Source of the DNA: Desulfobacula sp.
Lineage (GTDB): Bacteria > Desulfobacterota > Desulfobacteria > Desulfobacterales > Desulfobacteraceae
DNA: 61,885 nucleotides
Assembly (NCBI GenBank): GCA_023701135.1
Contig: JAMPXP010000025.1
Location: 1 to 61,885, forward strand
Reading direction: 5' to 3'
The notes under the pieces are model-generated. The model was not told the origin of the DNA. It worked only from the letters and a program-made list of their open reading frames with translations, and did no database searches. Within the stretch, counting starts at the first letter, position 1; each line of letters starts with the position of its first letter. The position numbers and the translations under genes are program-made. This document shows, piece by piece, positions 17,165-25,939 of this stretch.

Positions 17165-17812
17165 ATGAATATTTCAGGGAATGGGCAGAGGGGTAAATTC
17201 ATTGTTTTCGAAGGTATTGACGGGTCCGGCAAAAGCACCCAGATCCGAATGCTTTCAAAGCGGCTCCAGGATATGAAGCTTAAGGTATATACGACCTTTG
17301 AACCCACGGCCGGCACCATTGGAACCTTAATCCGGCAGATGCTTTCAGGAAAAATAAAAATAGATCAAAGAACCCTTGCCTTTCTTTTTGCGGCAGACAG
17401 AATGGATCATCTGGTCAATGAAGAAAACGGCATCCGGAAAAAGATTGATAAAGGAGAGCTCGTCATCTGTGACCGGTATTATTTTTCATCCTATGCCTAC
17501 CATTCCCAGTATATGGATATGGAATGGGTCATCCATGCCAATTCCCTGAATGCCGACACGTTACGGCCGGATCTGACGGTCTTTATTGATGTCGAGCCTG
17601 AAGAATGTTTTGAGAGGATACAAACAAACCGCAATGATTTTGAAATATATGAGAAAATTGATATTATGAAAAAGGTCAGAACCAATTATTTAAAAGCATT
17701 TGAGCGGTTAAGGGATCTTGAAAAAATAGTGGTCATTGACGGGAACAAGCTTGCGGATCATGTGGGCGATGCAATTTTCCGGGAAGTCATGAAAATTATA
17801 CACCCTGCTTGA
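17165..17812 (+). CDS. tmk: Thymidylate kinase
   Basis: Phosphorylates dTMP to dTDP. The 215-residue protein has the P-loop FEGIDGSGKST (residues 16-26), the dTMP-site TTFEPTAGTIG, the LFAADRMDH substrate motif and the DRYYFSSYAYHS motif, followed by the lid region IQTNRNDFEIYE. It starts a three-gene run with DUF3842 and the CooT-like gene; the spacing to the next gene is 17 nt. Confidence 0.92.
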   Translation: MNISGNGQRGKFIVFEGIDGSGKSTQIRMLSKRLQDMKLKVYTTFEPTAGTIGTLIRQMLSGKIKIDQRTLAFLFAADRMDHLVNEENGIRKKIDKGELVICDRYYFSSYAYHSQYMDMEWVIHANSLNADTLRPDLTVFIDVEPEECFERIQTNRNDFEIYEKIDIMKKVRTNYLKAFERLRDLEKIVVIDGNKLADHVGDAIFREVMKIIHPA

Positions 17813-17829
17813 GAAAAGGCGGATTATAT

Positions 17830-18258
17830 ATGGGCTTTGAAAACAGAAAAAAAGTGTGTGTGATTGATGGCCAAGGCGGCGGAATAGGGGCCACCATCAT
17901 CAAAAAACTCAGGGAACGCTTTGAGGAGCGGATCGAAATCATTGCCCTGGGCACCAATGCCATTGCCACAGCTCAGATGCTGAAAGCGAGGGCCAATAAA
18001 GGGGCTTCAGGAAGCAACGCCATTGTTCATACGGTGAAAAAGGCCGATGTCATCATCGGGTCCATCGGTATTATCATGCCCCAGGCCATGATGGGGGAGG
18101 TTACGCCCCTGATGGCCGAGGCCGTGTGCTCTGCCGATGCAAAAAAAATCCTGCTGCCCCTGACCCAGGAAAATGTGGAGATTGTGGGGGTAACCGGCCT
18201 GCCGTTGCCGCAACTGGTGGATGAACTGTTGGACAAACATTTAGTTTTTATTCAATAA
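17830..18258 (+). CDS. DUF3842 family protein
   Basis: A 142-residue protein with a Rossmann-like glycine-rich start (KVCVIDGQGGGIGATIIKKL), IIALGTNAIATAQMLKARA and the GPIG-like ADVIIGSIGIIMPQAM segment. This matches the DUF3842 family, which has no known biochemical role but is common in strict anaerobes. ATG 17830 is preferred over 17809 because the latter overlaps tmk. It lies directly before the nickel-binding CooT-like gene, with which it is probably co-transcribed. Confidence 0.8.
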   Translation: MGFENRKKVCVIDGQGGGIGATIIKKLRERFEERIEIIALGTNAIATAQMLKARANKGASGSNAIVHTVKKADVIIGSIGIIMPQAMMGEVTPLMAEAVCSADAKKILLPLTQENVEIVGVTGLPLPQLVDELLDKHLVFIQ

Positions 18259-18276
18259 GAGAGGAGCAGCAAAAAT

Positions 18277-18462
18277 ATGTGCGAAGCCAATGCCTATTTA
18301 CTCGAAAAGGATCAGGAAACCCTTTTGATGGAAGCGGTGGACCGGGTTGAACCGGATGAAGACGGGATCCGGCTCATATCCATTTTCGGCGAGCAAAAAT
18401 TCATCAAAGGCCATATCCACGCCTTATCCCTGGTGGATCACAAGGTGTATATCAAACAGTAA
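18277..18462 (+). CDS. CooT-family nickel-binding protein
   Basis: A 61-residue protein beginning MCEANAYLLEKDQ. Cys2 right after the initiator Met and the small beta-barrel-like sequence match the CooT family, in which Cys2 binds Ni(II); CooT supports carbon monoxide dehydrogenase maturation in Rhodospirillum. No CODH gene is seen here. It has a GAGAGGAGCAG ribosome site and follows DUF3842 by 18 nt. Confidence 0.75.
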   Translation: MCEANAYLLEKDQETLLMEAVDRVEPDEDGIRLISIFGEQKFIKGHIHALSLVDHKVYIKQ

Positions 18463-18477
18463 TCCGGTGTGTAAAAA

Positions 18478-18508
18478 AAGGTTGGCCGTTGAGGCAACGG
18501 CCAACCTT
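18478..18508 (-). terminator. Rho-independent terminator after nfnB
   Basis: A perfect 14-bp stem (AAGGTTGGCCGTTG, loop AGG, then its complement). On the minus strand it is followed by a run of seven T residues (complement of 18473-18479), so it ends the nfnA-nfnB transcript. It may also slow plus-strand transcription from the cooT-like gene, but no T-run follows in that direction. Confidence 0.85.
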
Positions 18509-18527
18509 ATGATCTAAAAAAAATACA

Positions 18528-19931
18528 TTACCAGCCCAGGGTCAGGTAGTCGTGCATGGAATTGGCGGCAGCCCTTCCAGCCCCCATGGCCAGGATAACG
18601 GTGGCTGCGCCGGTTACAATATCACCTCCTGCCCACACCCCCCGTTTAGATGTTTTGCCGGTTACAGGATCTCCAATGATATTGCCCCATCGGGTCAGGG
18701 CAATGTCCGGCGTTGAATTGGTCAGAAGGGGGTTGGCATTGGAGCCCACCGATACCACCACCAGGTCGCAGTCGATTCTGAACTCGGATCCCTCGACGGG
18801 CACAGGCCGTCTTCTTCCCGAGGCATCGGGCTCGCCCAGCTCCATTTTCAGGCATTCCATGCCGGTGAGTCGTCCGTTGGCGTCTCCGAAAAATTGGGTC
18901 GGATTGGTCAGAAGCACGAATTCAATTTTTTCCTCTTCCGCATGATGGAGTTCTTCGGTCCGTGCCGGCATTTCTTCCCGGGACCGCCGGTACACGACTT
19001 TTACGGATTCCGCCCCAAGTCTCATGGCGGTTCGTGCAGAGTCCATGGCCACGTTGCCGGCGCCGAGGACGACCACATTTTTGCCCCGGGCAATGGGGGT
19101 GTCGTATTCCGGGAAGAGATACCCTTTCATGAGATTGGTCCGGGTCAGGTATTCATTGGCCGAATAGATGCCGATGAGGTTTTCACCCGGAAGGTTCATG
19201 AATCTGGGCAGTCCTGCGCCCACACCGATATAGACGGCATCATAACCTTCTGCAAAAAGCTCATCAATGGTGACGGAGGCACCTACCACAAAATTGGTTT
19301 CAATTTTTGCGCCCATTTTCTCAAGGGCGGCCACCTCCGATGCAACGATTTCTTTGGGAAGCCTGAATTCGGGGATGCCATAGACCAGAACCCCTCCGGC
19401 TTTATGAAAGGCTTCAAAGATGGTTACTTCGTGCCCTTTGAGCAGGAGGTCGCCGGCAACGGTAAGACCCGATGGGCCGGAGCCGATGACGGCCACTTTT
19501 TTACCGGTCTTTGCAGCCACGGCAGGCACTTCTCCTGTTCCCTTTTTTCGTTCATAGTCGGCGGCAAATCTTTCCAGGTAACCGATGGCCACGGGCGCAT
19601 CTTTTTTACCCACAATGCACCGGCCTTCGCATTGCGCTTCCTGGGGACAGACCCGGCCGCAGACAGCGGGAAGGGCGTTCCTTTCCCAGAGCTTGCTGAT
19701 GGCCCCTGAAAAATCATTCGAAAATATCTTACTGATAAAGCCAGGGATGTCGACGGATACGGGGCAGCCTTCCACACAGGCGGGCTTTTTGCACTGAAGA
19801 CACCGGGATGCTTCTTTTATCGCCATTTCCGGTGTCAGTCCCAGGGGAACTTCTTCAAAATTTCTTCTTCTGACATCCGGGTCCTGTTCCGGCATTTTTA
19901 CACGCGGCACTTTTTCTTTATTCTCTGCCAT
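18528..19931 (-). CDS. nfnB: NADH-dependent reduced ferredoxin:NADP+ oxidoreductase, large subunit
   Basis: A 467-residue protein of the glutamate-synthase-small-subunit-like family. Two [4Fe-4S] clusters are expected from the N-terminal Cys sets CLQCKKPACVEGC and CGRVCPQEAQCEGRC. A FAD-binding motif (VAVIGSGPSGLTVAGDLL) and an NADPH-binding motif (VVVLGAGNVAMDSARTAM) follow. Alone it could be homotetrameric glutamate synthase subunit GltA. Next to the gene at 19963, which is the NfnA-type FAD/[2Fe-2S] subunit, it is best read as NfnB of the flavin-bifurcating NfnAB complex that couples NADH and reduced ferredoxin to NADP+ in the cytoplasm. Confidence 0.85.
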   Translation of the reverse strand: MAENKEKVPRVKMPEQDPDVRRRNFEEVPLGLTPEMAIKEASRCLQCKKPACVEGCPVSVDIPGFISKIFSNDFSGAISKLWERNALPAVCGRVCPQEAQCEGRCIVGKKDAPVAIGYLERFAADYERKKGTGEVPAVAAKTGKKVAVIGSGPSGLTVAGDLLLKGHEVTIFEAFHKAGGVLVYGIPEFRLPKEIVASEVAALEKMGAKIETNFVVGASVTIDELFAEGYDAVYIGVGAGLPRFMNLPGENLIGIYSANEYLTRTNLMKGYLFPEYDTPIARGKNVVVLGAGNVAMDSARTAMRLGAESVKVVYRRSREEMPARTEELHHAEEEKIEFVLLTNPTQFFGDANGRLTGMECLKMELGEPDASGRRRPVPVEGSEFRIDCDLVVVSVGSNANPLLTNSTPDIALTRWGNIIGDPVTGKTSKRGVWAGGDIVTGAATVILAMGAGRAAANSMHDYLTLGW

Positions 19932-19962
19932 TTATTCCTCCATATATACAACCATGATATTT

Positions 19963-20793
19963 TTATGCGTTAGATTTTTTATAGGCCTCAAGGCTTTTCT
20001 TCTCATCTTCAAGATAAGAGGCAAGGCGCTTGGCCAGCTCATCAAAGTCCACCTTGTGACCGTCAAATTCCGGTCCGTCCACGCAGGCAAATTTTGTCGT
20101 ACCGCCGACAGACACCCTGCAGCAGCCGCACATGCCTGTCCCGTCCACCATGATGGGGTTCAGGCTGACAAAGGTCGGAACGTTTTTTTCTTTGGTGATG
20201 AGGCTGCAAAATTTCATCATGGGAATGGGACCGATGGCCACCACCAGGTCGATTTTTTCTTTTTCCAGAATATCCTTCAGGACATTGGTCACAAAGCCGT
20301 GATGTCCATGGGAGCCGTCATCCGTGCAGATATGCAGGGTATGGGAGGCGGCCCTCATCTTTTCTTCCATGATCAGAAGATCATAGGTCCTTGACCCTAA
20401 AATGGTGGTGACCTCATTGCCGGCATCCTTCAAGGCCCGGGTGATGGGATGGAGAACCGCTATGCCGGTCCCGCCGCCGACACAGACCACCTTGCCGACC
20501 TTTTCGATATGGGTGGGCTTGCCCAGGGGCCCGATGAGGGCAAAGTATTCGTCGCCGACGTTTAAATCCCTGAATCTTGCCGTGGATTTTCCGACGACCA
20601 TATAAATGATGGTGATGGTTCCTTTTTCCGGGTTTGTGTCTGCCATGGTCAAGGGAACGCGCTCCCCTTTTTCATCGGCCTGAAGTATCACAAATTGCCC
20701 TGGCTTGGCTTTTCGTGATATACGGGGAGCTTCGATTTCGTTAAGAATAATGGTTCCCTGAGCCATTTCTTCACGAGCTGTAATTTTTGCCAT
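19963..20793 (-). CDS. nfnA: NADH-dependent reduced ferredoxin:NADP+ oxidoreductase, small subunit
   Basis: A 276-residue ferredoxin-NADP reductase-like subunit (also annotated sulfide dehydrogenase or dihydroorotate dehydrogenase electron-transfer-like). It has an N-terminal FAD barrel, the NAD site VVCVGGGTGIAVLHPI and a C-terminal [2Fe-2S] site built from DGTGMCGCCRVSVGG plus KFACVDGPEF. The gene is 31 nt upstream of nfnB on the same strand, so both are one operon, divergent from hmc. Placement beside hmc suggests a shared role in electron balance. Confidence 0.88.
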   Translation of the reverse strand: MAKITAREEMAQGTIILNEIEAPRISRKAKPGQFVILQADEKGERVPLTMADTNPEKGTITIIYMVVGKSTARFRDLNVGDEYFALIGPLGKPTHIEKVGKVVCVGGGTGIAVLHPITRALKDAGNEVTTILGSRTYDLLIMEEKMRAASHTLHICTDDGSHGHHGFVTNVLKDILEKEKIDLVVAIGPIPMMKFCSLITKEKNVPTFVSLNPIMVDGTGMCGCCRVSVGGTTKFACVDGPEFDGHKVDFDELAKRLASYLEDEKKSLEAYKKSNA

Positions 20794-21156
20794 TCCTTCC
20801 TCCTGTTCTGTTTTTCTGTATATTAATCAGCATCCGGCTGAAAAAATCAATTCAGTTTCGCGGTTGAATTAAAAAGGTATTATAATAACCAGAAAAATAC
20901 AATAAAATCAAGCAGAAAACCCATGATTTTTTTTATCCGGACAGGGTGAGGGCTTTGGCTTGAAAATAAGCTGTAATTGTATCTTTTAAAGGGGGCCGTT
21001 ATCAAGTTAACCTACTGAATTAATATCTGCTTTCACCTTGCCGAGGGGTATTAAATTTTTAGTTGACTTAATCATATAAAAATAGTAGGAAATAAGCCCA
21101 TTATTGGGTTGAGTGTATTGGAATTGAGGTTTTTAAATCAATCAGGGGATTGAACC
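20794..21156. promoter_or_regulatory. Divergent nfn/hmc intergenic region
   Basis: About 360 bp without a gene between the divergent nfnA and hmcA starts. It is AT-rich. A possible sigma-70 -35 element TTGACT is at 21063-21068, but the hexamer 17 bp later (TAGGAA at 21086-21091) is a weak -10. The downstream regulator genes rrf1 and rrf2 make binding of Rrf2 here likely by analogy with Desulfovibrio. I see no clear palindrome that I would assign to it. No small gene or structured RNA was recognised. Confidence 0.4.
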
Positions 21157-22722
21157 ATGTCAAAAGTTAAATCATTTCAGTTGATCCTATTTGCGATGAT
21201 TGTCCTTTCCGTTTTGTTTCCCTTATTAGGGCAAAGCAGCACAAAGAACAGCGGGGAAAAAAGACCGGATCGGGTTGTCATTCAGCTTGGGGCCGAATTG
21301 AGCAAAAATGAAATGCCTGCCGTCGGCTTTCTGCATGACCTTCACACCCGGGCAGTGGATGGAAAATGCGCCTCCTGCCATGTGGAAAAGGATAATGCCT
21401 TTGTCTTTAAATTCAAAAGAACCAGCGAAACGCCTTCCATGGAATTCTACCATGACAATTGCCTTGCCTGCCATTCGGAGAAAAAAGCGGCCGGAGAAGC
21501 TGCAGGGCCAGATGCTGCGGATTGCCGGAGTTGCCATTCAGGGGAAAAGCCGGAAACCTCTTCCTGGAATAAAATCGATTTTAACAGATCTTTGCATTAT
21601 ATTCATGAAAGCTCCGAGCAGATAAAAGGTTCGACCCCTGAGGAAAAAGACAATTGCAGCCGCTGTCATCATCAATACAATGAAAAATCCAAGGAGATCT
21701 TTTATGCCAAAGGAGAGGAAGAATCCTGTGTTTACTGCCATAAAGAGACCCGGCAGGAGAATATCAGACCCATCCGGGAAGCCTCCCATGACGCCTGTGT
21801 AAAATGTCACCAGACCATGAAAGGTAAAAATATAGCCGCCGGGCCGGTGACCTGCGAAGGCTGCCATGATATTGAAAAACAGCAGAAGATTAAAAAGATC
21901 GCCGAAGTCCCCCGGCTCAAGAGAAACCAACCCGATGAAACAGTCATTACCGGATGGAAGACCGACAGCCCGAATACGAAGAATTTTATGAAGGCGGTTC
22001 CCTTTAATCATAAATCCCATGAAAAGACTTCTGAAACCTGTAAATCCTGCCATCATGAGACCCTGAAAAAATGCAGGGACTGCCATGGCATCGAAGGCGG
22101 AGAGGCAAAGGGCGGGTTTGTCAATCTGGAACAGGCCATGCACAAAAAGGACAGCGATAAAAGCTGCCTGGGCTGTCATGCCAAAGCCACTGAGAGCAAG
22201 GATTGCGCCGGTTGTCATTTCCATCAGAGCCAGACAGGCAAAGAGAACCAGGCGTCCTGCAAAACCTGCCATAGCCTTTCTCCGGAACAGCTTCAGGCAT
22301 CTGATCCGGTTCAACTGGCCAAAACAGCCTTGTCTGATCTGACATCAACTTATGCCAAGGTCCAGACGGACAAGATACCTGAAATCGTTACCATAGAAGT
22401 TTTGGCCAATGAGTATAAACCCAGCGCCTTCCCCCACCGGAAGGTGGTTCAGGCCATTTTTGAAAGGGTTGAAAAGAGCGGGATGGCCAAGGTTTTTCAT
22501 CAGGATCAGGCAGGCTTGTGCATGGGATGTCATCACAACAGCCCGAAATCCCTTGAACCGCCCAAATGTGCGTCCTGCCACGGCAAAACCGGTCCTTCCC
22601 AGGATGGCAGGCCCGGATTAAAGGGTGCATATCACGGCCAGTGCATTACCTGCCACCAGAAGATGAAGGTTGAGGCGGTGGCGGCAACAGACTGTGTGAA
22701 ATGTCATGAAAAAAAGAAATAG
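21157..22722 (+). CDS. hmcA: High-molecular-weight cytochrome c HmcA, 16 haems
   Basis: A 521-residue periplasmic multihaem cytochrome. It begins with a signal peptide (hydrophobic residues about 7-26). I count 16 CXXCH haem-attachment motifs, from CASCH near residue 72 to CVKCH near the C-terminus, which equals the haem number known for HmcA of Desulfovibrio. The haems are arranged in class III cytochrome c3-like groups with extra His residues for bis-His ligation. In the Hmc complex it passes electrons between periplasmic hydrogenase/c3 pools and the membrane complex. It is the first gene of hmcABCDEF-rrf1-rrf2. Confidence 0.94.
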   Translation: MSKVKSFQLILFAMIVLSVLFPLLGQSSTKNSGEKRPDRVVIQLGAELSKNEMPAVGFLHDLHTRAVDGKCASCHVEKDNAFVFKFKRTSETPSMEFYHDNCLACHSEKKAAGEAAGPDAADCRSCHSGEKPETSSWNKIDFNRSLHYIHESSEQIKGSTPEEKDNCSRCHHQYNEKSKEIFYAKGEEESCVYCHKETRQENIRPIREASHDACVKCHQTMKGKNIAAGPVTCEGCHDIEKQQKIKKIAEVPRLKRNQPDETVITGWKTDSPNTKNFMKAVPFNHKSHEKTSETCKSCHHETLKKCRDCHGIEGGEAKGGFVNLEQAMHKKDSDKSCLGCHAKATESKDCAGCHFHQSQTGKENQASCKTCHSLSPEQLQASDPVQLAKTALSDLTSTYAKVQTDKIPEIVTIEVLANEYKPSAFPHRKVVQAIFERVEKSGMAKVFHQDQAGLCMGCHHNSPKSLEPPKCASCHGKTGPSQDGRPGLKGAYHGQCITCHQKMKVEAVAATDCVKCHEKKK

Positions 22723-22755
22723 AATATCAAAGGATATAAATAAAAGGGTATAATT

Positions 22756-23868
22756 ATGGCTATTTCTCGTAGAAAGTTTTTGACCTCCATGGGAGCGGTT
22801 ATCGGTGCCGGGACCACCGGTACTCTGACAAAAGCGTACGGCGCCACAAAAACAGGTTTCAAGGGATACCCGGAAAGCTTCGGCGTTCTGCACGATATCA
22901 CCCGGTGTATCGGCTGCAGAAAATGTGAGCAGGCCTGCAATGACGTCAACAAGCTTGATAAACCGGAAAGACCCTTTGATGATCTTAAGGTCCTGGATCA
23001 GAAAAGAAGAACAGATGAAGCGGTTTATACGGTGGTGAATAAATTCAGCGGTACCCCGGACGTGTTTGTCAAAAAACAGTGCAACCACTGCCAGGAACCG
23101 GCCTGTGCCTCAGCCTGTTTTGTCAAGGCATTGAAAAAGGACAAAACCGGGGCCGTGGTGTATGATGAATCCCTTTGCGTGGGCTGCCGGTACTGCATGG
23201 TGGCCTGTCCCTTCAATATCCCGGCCTATACCTATAATGATCCCTTGTCTCCCAAGGTGACCAAATGCACCCTCTGCCTTCCCAGGATTCAAGAAGGCAA
23301 GCTCCCGGGCTGTGTGGAAATCTGTCCGAAAGAGGCCCTGGTTTTCGGTAAACGAAAGGACCTGATTAAAATTGCCTGGAAAAGGATTACCCAGAGCCCC
23401 GGCCATTATATCGAGCATGTATACGGCGAGCATGAAATGGGAGGGACAAGCTGGCTTTATCTTTCAGGAGCGCCCTTTGAGAAGGTCGGCATGCGGGAAG
23501 ATCTGGGCAATACCCCGGCTCCGGAGCTTACCTCGGGTGCCCTGGGGACCGTTCCCATTGTGGTGGGCCTTTGGCCGGTTCTTTTGACAGGGGTTTATGC
23601 CATTTCAAAAAGAAAAGAAAAAATAGCCGATGAGGAAAGAAAAGAAGCGGTTCAAAAGGCAACGGATCTTGCAACCGCGGAAATGAACAAGCAACTTTCC
23701 CAGCTCAAAAATAAATTGACCAAGGAAAAGGATACTGCAATCAAAACAGAGGTGAAAAAAGCCTTGGATGCAGCCGCTAAAAAGGCAGCCGAAGCGGCCA
23801 AGGCGGTCGAAAAACCCTTGGCGGCAGAAGATGCTGCCGATGATGATACGGGAAATGAGGAGGAATAA
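22756..23868 (+). CDS. hmcB: Hmc complex iron-sulfur subunit HmcB
   Basis: A 370-residue ferredoxin-like subunit. A twin-arginine signal starts it (RRKFL at residues 5-9). Four cysteine groups follow: [35 protein letters not shown] and CTLC...CVEIC, enough for four [4Fe-4S] clusters as in DmsB/HmcB proteins. Near residue 260 a single hydrophobic helix ([20 protein letters not shown]) anchors it, and the last 85 residues are an Ala/Lys/Glu-rich coil ending in an acidic tail. It relays electrons between HmcA and the NrfD-like HmcC. Confidence 0.92.
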   Translation: MAISRRKFLTSMGAVIGAGTTGTLTKAYGATKTGFKGYPESFGVLHDITRCIGCRKCEQACNDVNKLDKPERPFDDLKVLDQKRRTDEAVYTVVNKFSGTPDVFVKKQCNHCQEPACASACFVKALKKDKTGAVVYDESLCVGCRYCMVACPFNIPAYTYNDPLSPKVTKCTLCLPRIQEGKLPGCVEICPKEALVFGKRKDLIKIAWKRITQSPGHYIEHVYGEHEMGGTSWLYLSGAPFEKVGMREDLGNTPAPELTSGALGTVPIVVGLWPVLLTGVYAISKRKEKIADEERKEAVQKATDLATAEMNKQLSQLKNKLTKEKDTAIKTEVKKALDAAAKKAAEAAKAVEKPLAAEDAADDDTGNEEE

Positions 23869-25041
23869 ATGACCAAGGAAAACATTACTGCTGAAAAGCA
23901 ATTCTTAACTCCCTTTAATGTGGTTGCCGGTATCATCCTCCTGGTCGGGGCGGTCATTACCATCCTGAGGTTTACCAAGGGAATCGGCGCCGTTACCAAT
24001 CTGGACAACAATAATCCCTGGGGGCTGTGGATCGGCTTTGACCTCATGTGCGGGGTTGCCCTGGCAGCCGGCGGCTACGTGACCTCATCGGCCTGTTATG
24101 TCTTCGGGCTGAAAAAATATCATTCCGCTGTCCGGCCCGCCATATTAACGGCCTTTCTCGGCTATGCCCTGGTGGTGTTCGCCCTTCATTATGATGTGGG
24201 CCGGCCCTGGCGGTTGCCCTATCCCATTTTTTATTCCCAGGGAACCTCTTCCCTGCTGTTCGAGGTAGGTCTCTGCGTTTTCCTATACCTCACGGTTCTG
24301 TTCGTCGAATGGACCCCGGCCGCCTTTGAATGGCTCGGCTTCAAGAAAATCCGGGCCTGGGTGGTCCGCCTGACCATGGTATTGACCATATTCGGTGTTG
24401 TTCTGTCAACCCTTCACCAATCCTCCCTGGGCGCCCTTTTCCAGATCGCCCCTTCAAAGCTGCACCCGCTCTGGTATTCAGGATACCTCCATGTGTATTT
24501 CTTTATTTCCAGTATGTTTGCAGGAATGTCCATGGTCATTTTTGAAGGAACCCTGGCTCACAAATGGCTCCACCACAAGATGGACGAGACCCACCTGGCG
24601 GAAGCCGAAGGTGTGGTTCTCGGTTTCGGCAAGGCTGCGTCTTTTGTCATGATGGGGTATATCGGCATCAAGCTTATCGGCCTTGCCGTGGACAACAACT
24701 GGCATTATCTCACCACGGGATGGGGTCTCTGGTTCCTGGTGGAACTCGTGGGGTTTGTTCTTTTTCCCGCCATTCTCTACGGCATGGGCGCCAGGGAAAA
24801 AAATACGACCTTTATCAGGATAGCGGCCTTCTGGACCGTTCTCGGCATCATCCTGAACCGGTTGAACATTTCCGTGATTGCCTTTAATTATCATCTGCCG
24901 TCGGCAGACCGGTATGTGCCCAGTTTTATGGAGGTGGGGACCACCATCTTCATTGTTACGATCGGGCTGGTGGTCTATAAATTCATAGCCACCCGGATGC
25001 CCATCTTATATGAACATCCTGACTATAAAGAACATCATTAA
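23869..25041 (+). CDS. hmcC: Hmc complex NrfD-type quinone-interacting subunit HmcC
   Basis: A 390-residue integral membrane protein of the NrfD/PsrC family with about ten transmembrane segments. NPWGLWIGFDLMCGVALAAG, LHYDVGRPWR and LHQSSLGALF are typical conserved stretches. It probably exchanges electrons with menaquinone. Its ATG directly abuts the hmcB stop (TAAATG), so translation is coupled. Length and position match HmcC. Confidence 0.92.
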   Translation: MTKENITAEKQFLTPFNVVAGIILLVGAVITILRFTKGIGAVTNLDNNNPWGLWIGFDLMCGVALAAGGYVTSSACYVFGLKKYHSAVRPAILTAFLGYALVVFALHYDVGRPWRLPYPIFYSQGTSSLLFEVGLCVFLYLTVLFVEWTPAAFEWLGFKKIRAWVVRLTMVLTIFGVVLSTLHQSSLGALFQIAPSKLHPLWYSGYLHVYFFISSMFAGMSMVIFEGTLAHKWLHHKMDETHLAEAEGVVLGFGKAASFVMMGYIGIKLIGLAVDNNWHYLTTGWGLWFLVELVGFVLFPAILYGMGAREKNTTFIRIAAFWTVLGIILNRLNISVIAFNYHLPSADRYVPSFMEVGTTIFIVTIGLVVYKFIATRMPILYEHPDYKEHH

Positions 25042-25053
25042 AAGGAGAACACC

Positions 25054-25176
25054 ATGGAATTCTTTACTCTCCACGATTTTATGACCTATTCCAAGGGTAT
25101 CACTTACCTTATCATGGGAGCGATTCTGGTTTTTATGCCGCTTTACTGGCTGTACCTGACGGACCGGGATGATTAA
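25054..25176 (+). CDS. hmcD: Hmc complex small membrane subunit HmcD
   Basis: A 40-residue single-span membrane protein encoded 12 nt after hmcC with an AAAGGAG ribosome site. It starts MEFFTLHDFMTYSKGITYLI, has one hydrophobic helix (about 17-36) and ends YLTDRDD. In the hmc operon of Desulfovibrio a similarly tiny hmcD lies between hmcC and hmcE, so position and type agree. Confidence 0.82.
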   Translation: MEFFTLHDFMTYSKGITYLIMGAILVFMPLYWLYLTDRDD

Positions 25177-25221
25177 ATTGAAAATTAAAATATCTACTAT
25201 ACAGGGAAGATGGAGGCAGTA

Positions 25222-25899
25222 ATGTACACCTTATTGACAGGGCCCTTTTTTTATCTTTCACTGGGGGTCTGCATCATTGGAATGATCGTAAGATTCTACC
25301 GGTATTTTACCGGCCTTTCATGGCAACTGGACCGGGTGGCCTACAAGGCCTGGCCGGCCATGGGATTTAAGGGAGCCGTCCGCTCCATTTACAAATGGCT
25401 GATTCCCTACGGCACCTATAGCTGGCGGTCCCAGCCGGTTATGGCGGCGGCCTTTTTCGGCTTTCATATCGGTGCGGTGTGCGTGCCGCTTTTTTTGACG
25501 GCCCACAATATCATTTTAAAGGAAAAACTCGGGATTTCCTGGTTTACCCTGAGCCCATCGGTAGCCGATGTCCTTACCTGGACGGCAGTCGTCAGTCTTT
25601 TTTTTCTCATCCTCAGACGGCTGGTGCTTCCGGAGGTCAGAATTCTGACGGATAAAAAAGACTGGGGTATTTTGCTGATCACCCTGGCGCCCTTTATTAC
25701 AGGGCTCCTGGCCCGGTATCAGGTGGGCGACTATTCATTCTGGCTCACGGCCCATGTCCTGACCGGGGAGATCGTTTTACTGGCCATCCCCTTTACCAAG
25801 CTTTCCCACGTCTTTTTGTTTTTTGCCTCAAGAGCCCAGCTCGGAATGGATTTCGGGATAAAGAGAGGCGGCATCCGGGGAACCAAAATGGCCTGGTAG
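25222..25899 (+). CDS. hmcE: Hmc complex cytochrome b-like subunit HmcE
   Basis: A 225-residue membrane protein with about five to six transmembrane helices, related to the NarI/DsrM haem-b subunits. His residues in FFGFHIGAV, LTAHNII and LTAHVLTGE are candidate haem b ligands. I chose ATG 25222, which has GGAGG 5 nt upstream, over ATG 25210. With HmcF it resembles the DsrMK/HdrDE type of membrane-bound module. Confidence 0.9.
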   Translation: MYTLLTGPFFYLSLGVCIIGMIVRFYRYFTGLSWQLDRVAYKAWPAMGFKGAVRSIYKWLIPYGTYSWRSQPVMAAAFFGFHIGAVCVPLFLTAHNIILKEKLGISWFTLSPSVADVLTWTAVVSLFFLILRRLVLPEVRILTDKKDWGILLITLAPFITGLLARYQVGDYSFWLTAHVLTGEIVLLAIPFTKLSHVFLFFASRAQLGMDFGIKRGGIRGTKMAW

Positions 25900-25939
25900 T
25901 CAGATGAGAATACAAAATTGCTTTTAAGGAGAAATATCC

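Noticed and set aside
18528-20793. Glutamate synthase with a partner subunit
   Set aside because: No large glutamate synthase subunit is present; the gene pair has the NfnAB composition. A moonlighting glutamate synthase role cannot be excluded.
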